NCBI GenBank assembly: GCA_900553115.1
Contig: USCF01000083.1
Span: 1 to 5,362, forward strand
Length of the DNA: 5,362 nt
Reading direction: 5' to 3'
Source: an uncultured Alphaproteobacteria bacterium
Lineage (GTDB): Bacteria > Pseudomonadota > Alphaproteobacteria > RF32 > CAG-239
This document shows, one piece after another, positions 1 through 5,362 of this stretch. The position numbers and the translations under genes were made by a program. The notes under the pieces were generated by a model. That model was not told the DNA's origin and searched no databases. It saw nothing but the letters and a program-made list of their open reading frames with translations. How positions within the stretch are numbered: the first letter of the stretch is position 1; every line of letters begins with the position of its first letter.

Positions 1-84
1 GAGTGTCCCGAGAAGGCCGACGACGAGGCCATGGCCGTCCGGCGTCTGGGCTTTTATGCCCGCTGCGGGGCCGTTGATATTTGA
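1..84 (+). CDS. C-terminal fragment of a GNAT-type N-acetyltransferase, probably foreign (chimeric edge)
   Basis: Frame 1 on the plus strand is open from the window edge to a TGA at 82-84. It contains RRLGFYARCGA, preceded by an acidic Glu-Cys-Pro-Glu stretch. An Arg-Arg-x-x-Phe-Tyr-x-x-Cys-Gly signature after an acidic linker is what I recall near the C-terminus of GNAT acetyltransferases from high-GC Firmicutes. That is recollection, not a search. The codons are strongly GC-rich at the third position (GCC, GTC, CTG, CGG), unlike every other gene here. Similarity seems to stop around base 76-82, where the sequence abruptly becomes AT-rich, so the TGA is probably not the native stop. I infer a chimeric join rather than a real gene end. 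A very recent insertion is the alternative. Confidence 0.5.
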   Translation, partial: ECPEKADDEAMAVRRLGFYARCGAVDI

Positions 85-1052
85 TTTTGCTTAGCTGTTT
101 GCTTTGGCGTAATGTATTTTCCACATTCATCTGCTCTGTTTTTGATATCTGCAGCCGATGCGTTTTCATAATAATGTTTAGCCTCTTCCACAGCAACATC
201 GTGACGAGTTTTGTTAACTCCGGCGTCAACAGCATAAAAACCGGCGGCAACAGTCATATTTTTTTGCTCTCCCTGTAAGCCTAAATATTGCAGGCAATAG
301 ACAACTTCTTCATCACCTTGATAAATTTTGCTGGATAAAGATGATTTTTTTTGCGGAAGTTGTTTTTTTGCCGAAGCTTTAGCTACTTTTTTAGCAGGTG
401 CTTTGTTTGGTTTGGCTTTTGTTTCAATTTTTTTCAGCGGAATTTGAGCCTTTGCAGTCTTATTTTTCACAGTTGATTTAACTTCTGTCTTCTTTTTTTC
501 TGCTTTTTGTGTTAGAGCAGCTTTTTCTGCTTCTATTCTGGCCTGAGCTTCTTTGATTTTTTGTGCTTTTTCTTCAGCTTCCTTTTTAGCCTTGGCTTCT
601 GCCTCTGCTTTTTGCTGAGCTAATTTTTTCGCTTCTGCCTTAGCCTTGGCTTCCGCCTTAGCCTTAGCTTCAGCCTCTGCTTTTAATTTTTCGGCTTTTG
701 CTTGAGCGGCTGCTTTATCGGCAGCGATTTTTTCTTCCAAAACATTATAAACTTCACCCACATTTTTCTTTTCGGCGATTTTCAGCGGTGTCCAGCCTTT
801 AGAATTGGCCGCATTCATATCTGCGTTATGAGCAAGCAAAAGCTTTACCATCTCGCTATTGCCAGTAGCTACGGCATAATGCAAAGCCGTATTGCCCTGA
901 GCATTTGCAGCGTTGACATTCTCTCCACCAGCGAGCAAAGTTTCAACTGCCGTAAGATTTTTGTTTTTCACATTTTCAATTAATTCATCTGTTGTCGCAT
1001 ATGCAGGTAGTGCCATCAACATAGCACAGGTCATCAATAAATATTTATTCAT
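54..1052 (-). CDS. exported ankyrin-repeat protein with Ala/Lys/Glu-rich helical stalk and Cys-containing C-terminal domain
   Basis: A 332-residue protein of unknown specific function. Residues 1-19 form a Sec signal peptide: Lys3, a hydrophobic core, and cleavage predicted after ALPAYA, so it should be periplasmic or secreted. Residues 22-109 hold about two to three ankyrin units, with GNTALHYAVATGNSEMVKLL as the clearest one and GWTPLKIAEKKN following. These are protein-binding repeats. Residues 110-190 are almost pure Ala/Lys/Glu/Gln, a long single helix or coiled coil resembling the TolA stalk, followed by a Lys/Pro-rich stretch to about 240. The C-terminal block (243-315) looks folded and has Cys253 and Cys310, possibly a disulfide pair. 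The start is supported by GGAG 10 nt upstream of the ATG. The last seven or so residues (from about 325) are read from the GC-rich left edge and are probably not native, so the true C-terminus is unknown. Similarity to TolA is compositional only. Confidence 0.8.
   Translation of the reverse strand: MNKYLLMTCAMLMALPAYATTDELIENVKNKNLTAVETLLAGGENVNAANAQGNTALHYAVATGNSEMVKLLLAHNADMNAANSKGWTPLKIAEKKNVGEVYNVLEEKIAADKAAAQAKAEKLKAEAEAKAKAEAKAKAEAKKLAQQKAEAEAKAKKEAEEKAQKIKEAQARIEAEKAALTQKAEKKKTEVKSTVKNKTAKAQIPLKKIETKAKPNKAPAKKVAKASAKKQLPQKKSSLSSKIYQGDEEVVYCLQYLGLQGEQKNMTVAAGFYAVDAGVNKTRHDVAVEEAKHYYENASAADIKNRADECGKYITPKQTAKQNQISTAPQRA
627..683 (-). repeat. degenerate in-frame repeat coding for Lys-Ala-Glu-Ala units
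   Basis: Inside the ankyrin gene, residues 124-142 consist of repeated Lys/Ala/Glu/Ala units. On the plus strand this appears as recurring gccttagcctt and ggcttc/gcttctgcc words. The repetition is biased by the amino-acid composition, but the near-identical nucleotide words suggest expansion by slippage, and the stalk length may vary between strains. Similar composition continues more loosely to about 560 and 725. Confidence 0.5.
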
Positions 1053-1085
1053 AATGTCTAAGCTCCAAAATTTACAATATTCTTT

Positions 1086-1113
1086 AGTTTAACCCGATTT
1101 ATCCTATTTGCAA
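1086..1113 (-). promoter_or_regulatory. candidate sigma70-type promoter for the ankyrin gene
   Basis: On the minus strand TTGCAA (1108-1113) is followed after 16 nt by TAAACT (1086-1091), each matching four of six consensus bases. The 5' leader to the ATG would be about 30 nt and contain the GGAG Shine-Dalgarno. In such AT-rich sequence a match of this quality can occur by chance. Confidence 0.3.
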
Positions 1114-1123
1114 GCAATTTATT

Positions 1124-1154
1124 AAAGGCTCCGCCTTTTAATGACAGAGCCTTT
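1124..1154 (-). terminator. hairpin just after aspS, possible weak terminator
   Basis: AAAGGCTC (1124-1131) and GAGCCTTT (1147-1154) are perfect 8-bp complements around a 15-nt loop, starting 7 nt past the aspS stop. An alternative inner hairpin pairs AAAGGC (1124-1129) with GCCTTT (1133-1138) around a 3-nt loop, so the two folds exclude each other. In the aspS direction the stem is followed by AATAAATT rather than a U run. Termination is therefore probably incomplete, and read-through into the ankyrin gene is possible. Confidence 0.45.
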
Positions 1155-1161
1155 TGCCTAA

Positions 1162-2919
1162 TTACTCTTTAATTTGAATATGCAGTTCTTTCAACTGTTG
1201 TTCAGTGACCGTATTTGGTGCCTGCATCATCAAATCTTGAGCCTTGCCGTTCAGCGGGAACAAAATTACATCGCGGATAATCGGCTCGTCCAAAAGCAGC
1301 ATAACAGTGCGGTCAATACCAGGGGCGCAGCCGGCGTGCGGAGGAGCACCGTATTTGAACGCGCTAATCATACCGCCGAATTTATTGTCAACAATACTGC
1401 GGTCATAACCGGCGATTTCAAACGCACGATACATAACTTCCGGAACGTGGTTGCGCACAGCGCCCGAAGCCAATTCTACACCATTGCAAACCAAATCATA
1501 TTGATAAGCCAAAATATCCAGCGGATTTTTGTTGTTCAAAGCGTCCAAACCGCCCTGAGGCATAGAGAACGGATTATGAGAAAATTCAACAGCTCCGGTT
1601 TCTTCATTTTCTTCATAAAACGGAAAATCAACTACCCAGCACAGTTTGAAAGTATTTTTTTCAAACAAATCAAGCTCTTCACCCAATTTGTTGCGAACTT
1701 TACCGGCAAATTTATTGATTGTTTTAGCCGGACCGCCCATAAACAGAACTGCGTCGCCGTCTTTAACATCAAACAAAGCTTTGAGCTCGTTCATCTTTTC
1801 TTCAGAGAAATATTTGGCAATACCTTTAGCGCCGTTATCCGACAAAGCCACATAAGCCATGCCGCCAAAACCTTCTTCTTTGGCGTAACCATCAAGTTTA
1901 TCAAAGAAAGAGCGAGGTTTGTTGCCGGCAGCCGGAGCTTTGATGGCGCGGATTTGCTCACCGTTAGCCACTTTGGCGTCATAAACGCTAAAACCGGAGT
2001 TATTAAAGAACGGAGTAGCGTCCACAATAAACAGAGGATTGCGCAAATCCGGCTTGTCGCTGCCATATTTCAGCATAGCGTCGCGGAAGGCAATTCTTGG
2101 AAACGGCGCTTGCGTAACGGTGCGGCCGTTGGCAAATTTGTTAAAAATCCCGCCCATAGTGGTTTCTATAACCTTGAACACGTCTTCTTGCGTAACAAAA
2201 GACATTTCCATATCCAGTTGATAAAATTCACCCGGAGAACGGTCGGCGCGCGGGTCTTCATCACGAAAACACGGAGCAATTTGAAAATAGCGGTCAAAGC
2301 CCGAAACCATCAGCAACTGCTTAAACTGCTGCGGAGCTTGCGGCAAAGCATAAAACTTCCCCGGATTTAAACGGGACGGCACCAAAAAGTCGCGAGCGCC
2401 TTCCGGAGAAGAAGCTGTCAAAATCGGAGTTTGATATTCATTAAAGCCCTGCTCTGTCATCAAGCGGCGCATTTCGGCAATCACCTTGCAACGCAGCAAA
2501 ATATTGTTGTGAATACGTTCGCGGCGCAAATCCAAAAAACGATACTTCAAGCGCATTTCTTCTGGTTCATCGCCTTCGCCAAAAACCTGAATCGGCAAAA
2601 CATCGGCTTCCGAATAAATTTCAACGGCCGAAACTTTGATTTCTATATCGCCGGTCGGCATATTTTTATTCACGCTTTCACGCGCCACAACTTCGCCTTC
2701 AATTCCAACAACGCTTTCAACTCGGGTGTCTTTAATTTTTGCAAACAAATCCGAAGAGCTGTCAAACACGCATTGAGTAATACCATAGTGGTCGCGCAAA
2801 TCGACAAAGCACAAATTGCCTAAATTGCGTTTACGATGAATCCAGCCGGCCAATTTAACATGTTGTCCGACATCTGCGGCTCTAAGCTGTCCGCAGGTAT
2901 GCGTCCGATATTCGTTCAT
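1162..2919 (-). CDS. aspS: aspartyl-tRNA synthetase
   Basis: Cytoplasmic class IIb aminoacyl-tRNA synthetase that attaches aspartate to tRNA(Asp) using ATP. It has 585 residues, the usual bacterial length. Residues 1-105 form the OB-fold anticodon-binding domain ([18 protein letters not shown] at 26-43). The class II catalytic core starts near 125, with [13 protein letters not shown] at 192-204. Motif 2 is [19 protein letters not shown] at 218-236, and motif 3 is [13 protein letters not shown] at 530-542. The bacterial insertion (GAD) domain lies between, about 290-425. The SPGEFYQLD form of motif 2 is what I know from alphaproteobacteria. The ATG start is supported by TGAGGA (2924-2929), with GAGG 5 nt before the ATG. 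It is divergent from rnd. Leu33 sits where many alphaproteobacterial enzymes have His (see findings), so whether the enzyme also charges tRNA(Asn) is open. Confidence 0.98.
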   Translation of the reverse strand: MNEYRTHTCGQLRAADVGQHVKLAGWIHRKRNLGNLCFVDLRDHYGITQCVFDSSSDLFAKIKDTRVESVVGIEGEVVARESVNKNMPTGDIEIKVSAVEIYSEADVLPIQVFGEGDEPEEMRLKYRFLDLRRERIHNNILLRCKVIAEMRRLMTEQGFNEYQTPILTASSPEGARDFLVPSRLNPGKFYALPQAPQQFKQLLMVSGFDRYFQIAPCFRDEDPRADRSPGEFYQLDMEMSFVTQEDVFKVIETTMGGIFNKFANGRTVTQAPFPRIAFRDAMLKYGSDKPDLRNPLFIVDATPFFNNSGFSVYDAKVANGEQIRAIKAPAAGNKPRSFFDKLDGYAKEEGFGGMAYVALSDNGAKGIAKYFSEEKMNELKALFDVKDGDAVLFMGGPAKTINKFAGKVRNKLGEELDLFEKNTFKLCWVVDFPFYEENEETGAVEFSHNPFSMPQGGLDALNNKNPLDILAYQYDLVCNGVELASGAVRNHVPEVMYRAFEIAGYDRSIVDNKFGGMISAFKYGAPPHAGCAPGIDRTVMLLLDEPIIRDVILFPLNGKAQDLMMQAPNTVTEQQLKELHIQIKE

Positions 2920-2952
2920 TCTATCCTCATAAAATTTATTAAAACTGCTACT

Positions 2953-2981
2953 GTTTTAAAACTAAATAAAAATAACATCAA
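2953..2981 (-). promoter_or_regulatory. candidate aspS promoter in the divergent aspS/rnd intergenic region
   Basis: On the minus strand TTGATG (2976-2981), a 17-nt spacer and TAAAAC (2953-2958) give a four-of-six match at both boxes. They lie about 35 nt before the aspS ATG, with the Shine-Dalgarno in the leader. The -10 box lies within the palindrome GTTTTAAAAC (2953-2962). The rest of the 122-bp gap is AT-rich and must also hold the rnd promoter. TATTCT at 3015-3020 could be its -10, but I see no convincing -35. Confidence 0.35.
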
Positions 2982-3041
2982 TCACAAATTAAAAAAATCT
3001 TAAGCAATCGAGGCTATTCTGTGCATTATGGAGAAATAATA

Positions 3042-4205
3042 ATGAATTTAATAGACACAACCGAAAAATTAGCGCAATTTTGCGAGATATTAAACACCCA
3101 ACCTTTTATAACCGTCGACTCGGAATTTATACGCGAACGCACCTATTACCCAAGGCTTTGCCTTTTGCAGCTTGGCTATGACGGCGGCGCCGCCATTGTC
3201 GATCCGTTGGCTAAAAACATGGATTTAAGTCCGTTTTTTGCCGTTTTAGACAATCCAAACATTGTAAAAGTTTTTCACGCCGGCCGTCAGGATATAGAAA
3301 TTTTTTATAACCTGACCGGTAAAATTCCGGCCAATGTTTTTGACACGCAAATTGCCGCTATGGTCTGCGGATTTGCCGAAAATATCGGCTATGGCAATTT
3401 GGTGCAGGCTATTACTGGTGTTGAACTGGATAAATCGTGCCGTTTGACAGATTGGAGCATTCGCCCGCTTGATGAAAATCAGCTTGTTTATGCCTTGCAT
3501 GACGTGACTTATTTGGTGGATTGCTACAAATATCTGCACCAAAAAATGGCAGCTGAAAACCGCTTGCATTGGATAGATGAAGAAACTGCTGCGCTTTGCG
3601 ACGAGCATTGCTATCATGTCAATCCGGATGACGCGTGGATGCGCATTCGTCACAATGTTCACAGCCAGCATTTTCTTTCTGCGCTGAAATATTTGGCGGC
3701 GTGGAGAGAAAACAAAGCCCAAAAATGTGATACTCCGCGTTCGGGAATATTGAAAGATGATGTACTTTTAAACATTGCCAGCACTTTTCCAAAGACTCTC
3801 GATGAGCTGAAACAGGTTAGAAACCTGAAAGCCGATGTTATCAAAGGCAAATTGGGCGGAGAAATTATGGAAGCTCTGCAGCAAGCGCGGCAAAATCCAA
3901 TTTCGACAGAGCTTTGCCGTCAAGACCGCAAAAAAGAAGTGTCTGTGCCAAATCATGAGCAAAGTTTGTTTGAAATGCTGCGTATGCTGCTAAAAATCAA
4001 AAGTCTGGAATGCGGAGTTTCTGCGCGTCTGATTGCCACTGACGCCGATTTGCGTTTTATTATCTTAAACCAGCCGCAAAACACTTCAACCCTGCAAGGT
4101 TGGCGATTTGAGGTTTTTGGCGCCGATGCGCAAAAGCTTTGCCGCGGTAAATTGGCAATTTCCTACAATCCCGCCAAAAAACGCATAGACGTAAAAGAAA
4201 TTTAG
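3042..4205 (+). CDS. rnd: ribonuclease D
   Basis: A 387-residue 3'-to-5' exoribonuclease of the DEDDy family, which trims the 3' ends of tRNA precursors and other structured RNAs in the cytoplasm with two metal ions. All catalytic residues are visible: Asp26 and Glu28 in TVDSEF (Exo I), Asp84 in FHAGRQD (Exo II), and Tyr150 and Asp154 in YALHDVTYL (Exo III). An HRDC domain follows at about 205-285 (KYLAAWRENKAQKCDTPR, then ILKDDVLLNIA). A second C-terminal helical region at about 305-365 includes GVSARLIATDADL and LQGWRFEVFG, so the length is normal. I chose the ATG at 3042 because GGAG (3030-3033) lies 8 nt upstream. A GTG at 3021 would add seven residues but has no ribosome binding site. 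It is divergent from aspS and ends 21 nt before a strong terminator. Confidence 0.96.
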   Translation: MNLIDTTEKLAQFCEILNTQPFITVDSEFIRERTYYPRLCLLQLGYDGGAAIVDPLAKNMDLSPFFAVLDNPNIVKVFHAGRQDIEIFYNLTGKIPANVFDTQIAAMVCGFAENIGYGNLVQAITGVELDKSCRLTDWSIRPLDENQLVYALHDVTYLVDCYKYLHQKMAAENRLHWIDEETAALCDEHCYHVNPDDAWMRIRHNVHSQHFLSALKYLAAWRENKAQKCDTPRSGILKDDVLLNIASTFPKTLDELKQVRNLKADVIKGKLGGEIMEALQQARQNPISTELCRQDRKKEVSVPNHEQSLFEMLRMLLKIKSLECGVSARLIATDADLRFIILNQPQNTSTLQGWRFEVFGADAQKLCRGKLAISYNPAKKRIDVKEI

Positions 4206-4226
4206 CCATCAATTAAAAACTCTAGC

Positions 4227-4258
4227 AAAAACCTCCGATTTTTACATCGGAGGTTTTT
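4227..4258. terminator. strong bidirectional rho-independent terminator after rnd
   Basis: AAAAACCTCCGAT (4227-4239) pairs perfectly over 13 bp with ATCGGAGGTTTTT (4246-4258) around a 6-nt loop. The GC-rich core is flanked by A5 and T5, so it should work for rnd on the plus strand. It should also stop transcripts of the downstream minus-strand gene that cross the repeat region. Confidence 0.92.
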
Positions 4259-4511
4259 AGCAGGCTTACAATAATGACGGGTGTCAGGGGCGCTAGCTAG
4301 CACTTGTTCACGCCTTTACTCTCAACGTCATTCTTCAGCGCCTCATGCCGTTTTATAGGCTGAGGCAGACTGGATAATTCACAACTTTGTGCCCACGGCA
4401 ACGCATATTGACATTGCTGTCGCAATGACATTATGGATTCTCGCCGACCACAGCCAGTTGGGTGTGGTGGCAAGAATGACATCAACAAACACCTAACCAA
4501 AGCAAAAAAAA
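4259..4511. other. gene-free, palindrome-rich intergenic region between convergent rnd and the kinase gene
   Basis: About 250 bases without a credible gene. GC is 120 of 240 for 4261-4500, visibly higher than the adjoining AT-rich sequence. Beyond the element listed separately, AATGACG (4273-4279) is inverted as CGTCATT (4326-4332), and GCTAGCTAGC (4292-4301) is a perfect 10-bp palindrome containing two CTAG sites. A run of eight A at 4504-4511 gives U8 directly after the kinase stop codon, with no clear preceding hairpin. A 67-codon minus-strand frame at 4297-4500 crosses the region but looks spurious. Confidence 0.7.
4322..4486. repeat. candidate palindromic/MITE-like element with terminal inverted repeats and internal hairpins
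   Basis: GTCATTCTT (4327-4335) and AAGAATGAC (4472-4480) are perfect 9-bp inverted ends enclosing a 154-bp unit. TCAAC occurs just outside both ends (4322-4326 and 4482-4486, the right copy after one extra base) and could be a target-site duplication. Three hairpins lie inside. GCCTCA/TGAGGC (4340-4345 with 4361-4366) extends through GCC/GGC past a one-base bulge. TGACATTGC (4409-4417) pairs with GCAATGACA (4422-4430) at eight of nine positions around loop TGTC. ATTCT...CCACA (4437-4452) pairs with TGTGG...AGAAT (4463-4477). It encodes no transposase. Ends reading GTCATT/AATGAC resemble dispersed intergenic repeats I recall from alphaproteobacterial genomes, but copy number cannot be judged from one window. 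Confidence 0.55.
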
Positions 4512-5342
4512 CTAAACTAAATGCAAATAACGAGAAAGTCTAAAGTATTGGCGCAGACTCCAAAGCAGACACATTTCCTTGCGGAAACTGCTATGCTTTT
4601 TGGGATTAACCAAACGCCGATATAAATGATTCAAATAAAACAGCTGCACGCCATAAAGCCAATATTCCGCGCTGATTTCATTTTGCAAAAGCGGTTCAAT
4701 CATTTTACGCAGACGGGCAAAACGCCCTATTCTACCCCACAGGCCACGAAAACCGCAAAGCTGTAAAAACAGGTAACAAATATCCTCAATTTCATAACCA
4801 TAGCGGATTTGCTCAAAATCAAGCAAATGCGGTACGCCGTTTTTATCTAGTAAAATATTATTTTCAGTCAAATCTACGTGAATAAAATTGACGCTGTTTT
4901 CCAAACATACCAACTCGGGCTTGATTTTTTGCCAAAAATATTTGCTCAGCAATCGTCCGGCCAAGCTTGTGTCTTTTTGCAGACATTCCGAGATTTTTTC
5001 AATCATCTTTGGCATATTCTGCTGAGGCCTAATATATTCTTTAGCTACATCGCAAGCCTGAAATTTGCCGTATTCCGCCTGAAGTTTGGCAAACAGCTCC
5101 TGCGAACAATCTTTATATTTTAGTTTGCGCCCAATCACATACGGCATCGCCAGCAGATAAAAATCCGCAAATTTCTCTTGCCGCAGCTGATATAAAAAAT
5201 CTAGCTGCGACAGCACATTTTTTAAGTGCAAAAAAGAGCCTCTCGTCCTTTTTGCTGAAATCAGCTTCAAGAAGAACACGCCTTGTACAGTTTTTATGCA
5301 AAAATTATACGAGCTTCCGCTGACACAAATTTTTTTAAACAT
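4512..5342 (-). CDS. protein-kinase-fold small-molecule phosphotransferase (APH / LPS-kinase-like)
   Basis: About 276 residues from the ATG at 5340-5342. The kinase-fold signature is clear. FFLKL gives the N-lobe ATP-binding lysine (Lys26). HVDLTENNILL (155-165) is the Brenner-type catalytic loop HxDLxxxN, with Asp157 as probable base and Asn162 as metal ligand. LLDFE (173-177) supplies metal-binding Asp175 of the DFG-equivalent. This pattern belongs to aminoglycoside/choline phosphotransferases and to Kdo/heptose LPS kinases. The substrate cannot be assigned, but a sugar or envelope role is a reasonable guess. No Shine-Dalgarno precedes the ATG, a TTG lies directly before it, and the frame stays open to the window edge, so the true start may be outside. 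It is convergent with rnd and separated from it by the terminator and repeat region. No signal peptide or membrane segment is evident, so it is likely cytoplasmic. Confidence 0.75.
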   Translation of the reverse strand: MFKKICVSGSSYNFCIKTVQGVFFLKLISAKRTRGSFLHLKNVLSQLDFLYQLRQEKFADFYLLAMPYVIGRKLKYKDCSQELFAKLQAEYGKFQACDVAKEYIRPQQNMPKMIEKISECLQKDTSLAGRLLSKYFWQKIKPELVCLENSVNFIHVDLTENNILLDKNGVPHLLDFEQIRYGYEIEDICYLFLQLCGFRGLWGRIGRFARLRKMIEPLLQNEISAEYWLYGVQLFYLNHLYRRLVNPKKHSSFRKEMCLLWSLRQYFRLSRYLHLV

Positions 5343-5362
5343 CAAAATTTGCGTAAAAATTT

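Noticed and set aside
560..725. Repetitive DNA considered as a tandem array or CRISPR
   Set aside because: The periodicity is short and irregular with no spacers, and it is explained by Lys/Ala/Glu codons of the ankyrin protein stalk.
1174..2370. A 398-codon open frame on the plus strand inside aspS
   Set aside because: It is entirely antisense to a full-length aspS with all motifs, has no domain I recognise, and long antisense frames are common opposite conserved genes of this codon usage.
2953..2962. Palindrome GTTTTAAAAC considered as an operator
   Set aside because: It is a short AT-rich palindrome that also fits the candidate aspS -10 region, and chance occurrence in this composition is likely.
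3021..3041. GTG at 3021 as the rnd start
   Set aside because: No Shine-Dalgarno precedes it, whereas GGAG is well placed for the ATG at 3042, and catalytic residue numbering then matches the E. coli enzyme within two residues.
3246..3722. A 158-codon minus-strand frame within rnd
   Set aside because: It lies opposite the catalytic and linker parts of a complete RNase D and has no coding features of its own.
4297..4500. A 67-codon minus-strand frame in the intergenic region
   Set aside because: It is made of the inverted-repeat element, has no ribosome binding site I can see and no recognisable protein pattern. A repeat-derived chance frame is more likely.

Overview
The window reads as a piece of a low-GC (roughly 40% by eye) alphaproteobacterial chromosome. 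It carries four protein genes, a strong terminator and a short palindrome-rich intergenic element. The taxonomic call rests mainly on AspS. Its motif 2 has the SPGEFYQLD form, with one extra residue relative to the enterobacterial QPEFTQID form, and I know that form from alphaproteobacterial AspRS. A divergent aspS/rnd neighbourhood is also common in alphaproteobacteria. An uncultured gut- or host-associated lineage is plausible but not shown by the sequence.

Layout: bases 1 to about 80 are GC-rich (53 of 80 by count) and read on the + strand like the C-terminal part of a GNAT acetyltransferase from an unrelated high-GC organism. This is best explained as a chimeric contig end. The minus-strand gene next to it (54-1052) encodes an exported ankyrin-repeat protein with a long Ala/Lys/Glu-rich helical stalk and a C-terminal domain with two cysteines. 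Its last few residues are read from the foreign segment. Upstream of it, also on the minus strand, lies aspS (1162-2919), followed by a hairpin. AspS and rnd (3042-4205, plus strand) diverge from an AT-rich 122-bp intergenic region. Rnd ends in a near-ideal bidirectional terminator (4227-4258). A 250-bp gene-free stretch of about 50% GC follows, with nested inverted repeats and a possible mobile palindromic element (4322-4486). Last comes a minus-strand kinase-fold protein (4512 to about 5342) whose start lies close to the window edge and is uncertain.

Functionally the middle is housekeeping: tRNA charging (AspS) and 3' exonucleolytic processing of stable RNA (RNase D). The flanking genes look envelope-related or accessory: an exported ankyrin protein and a small-molecule or sugar kinase of the APH/LPS-kinase fold. 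I see no tRNA or rRNA gene, CRISPR array, transposase, phage gene or defence cassette. I do not think the window holds a new multi-gene system. The points worth a second look are the chimeric left edge, the palindromic element, the ankyrin-stalk-Cys architecture and the AspRS specificity residue.
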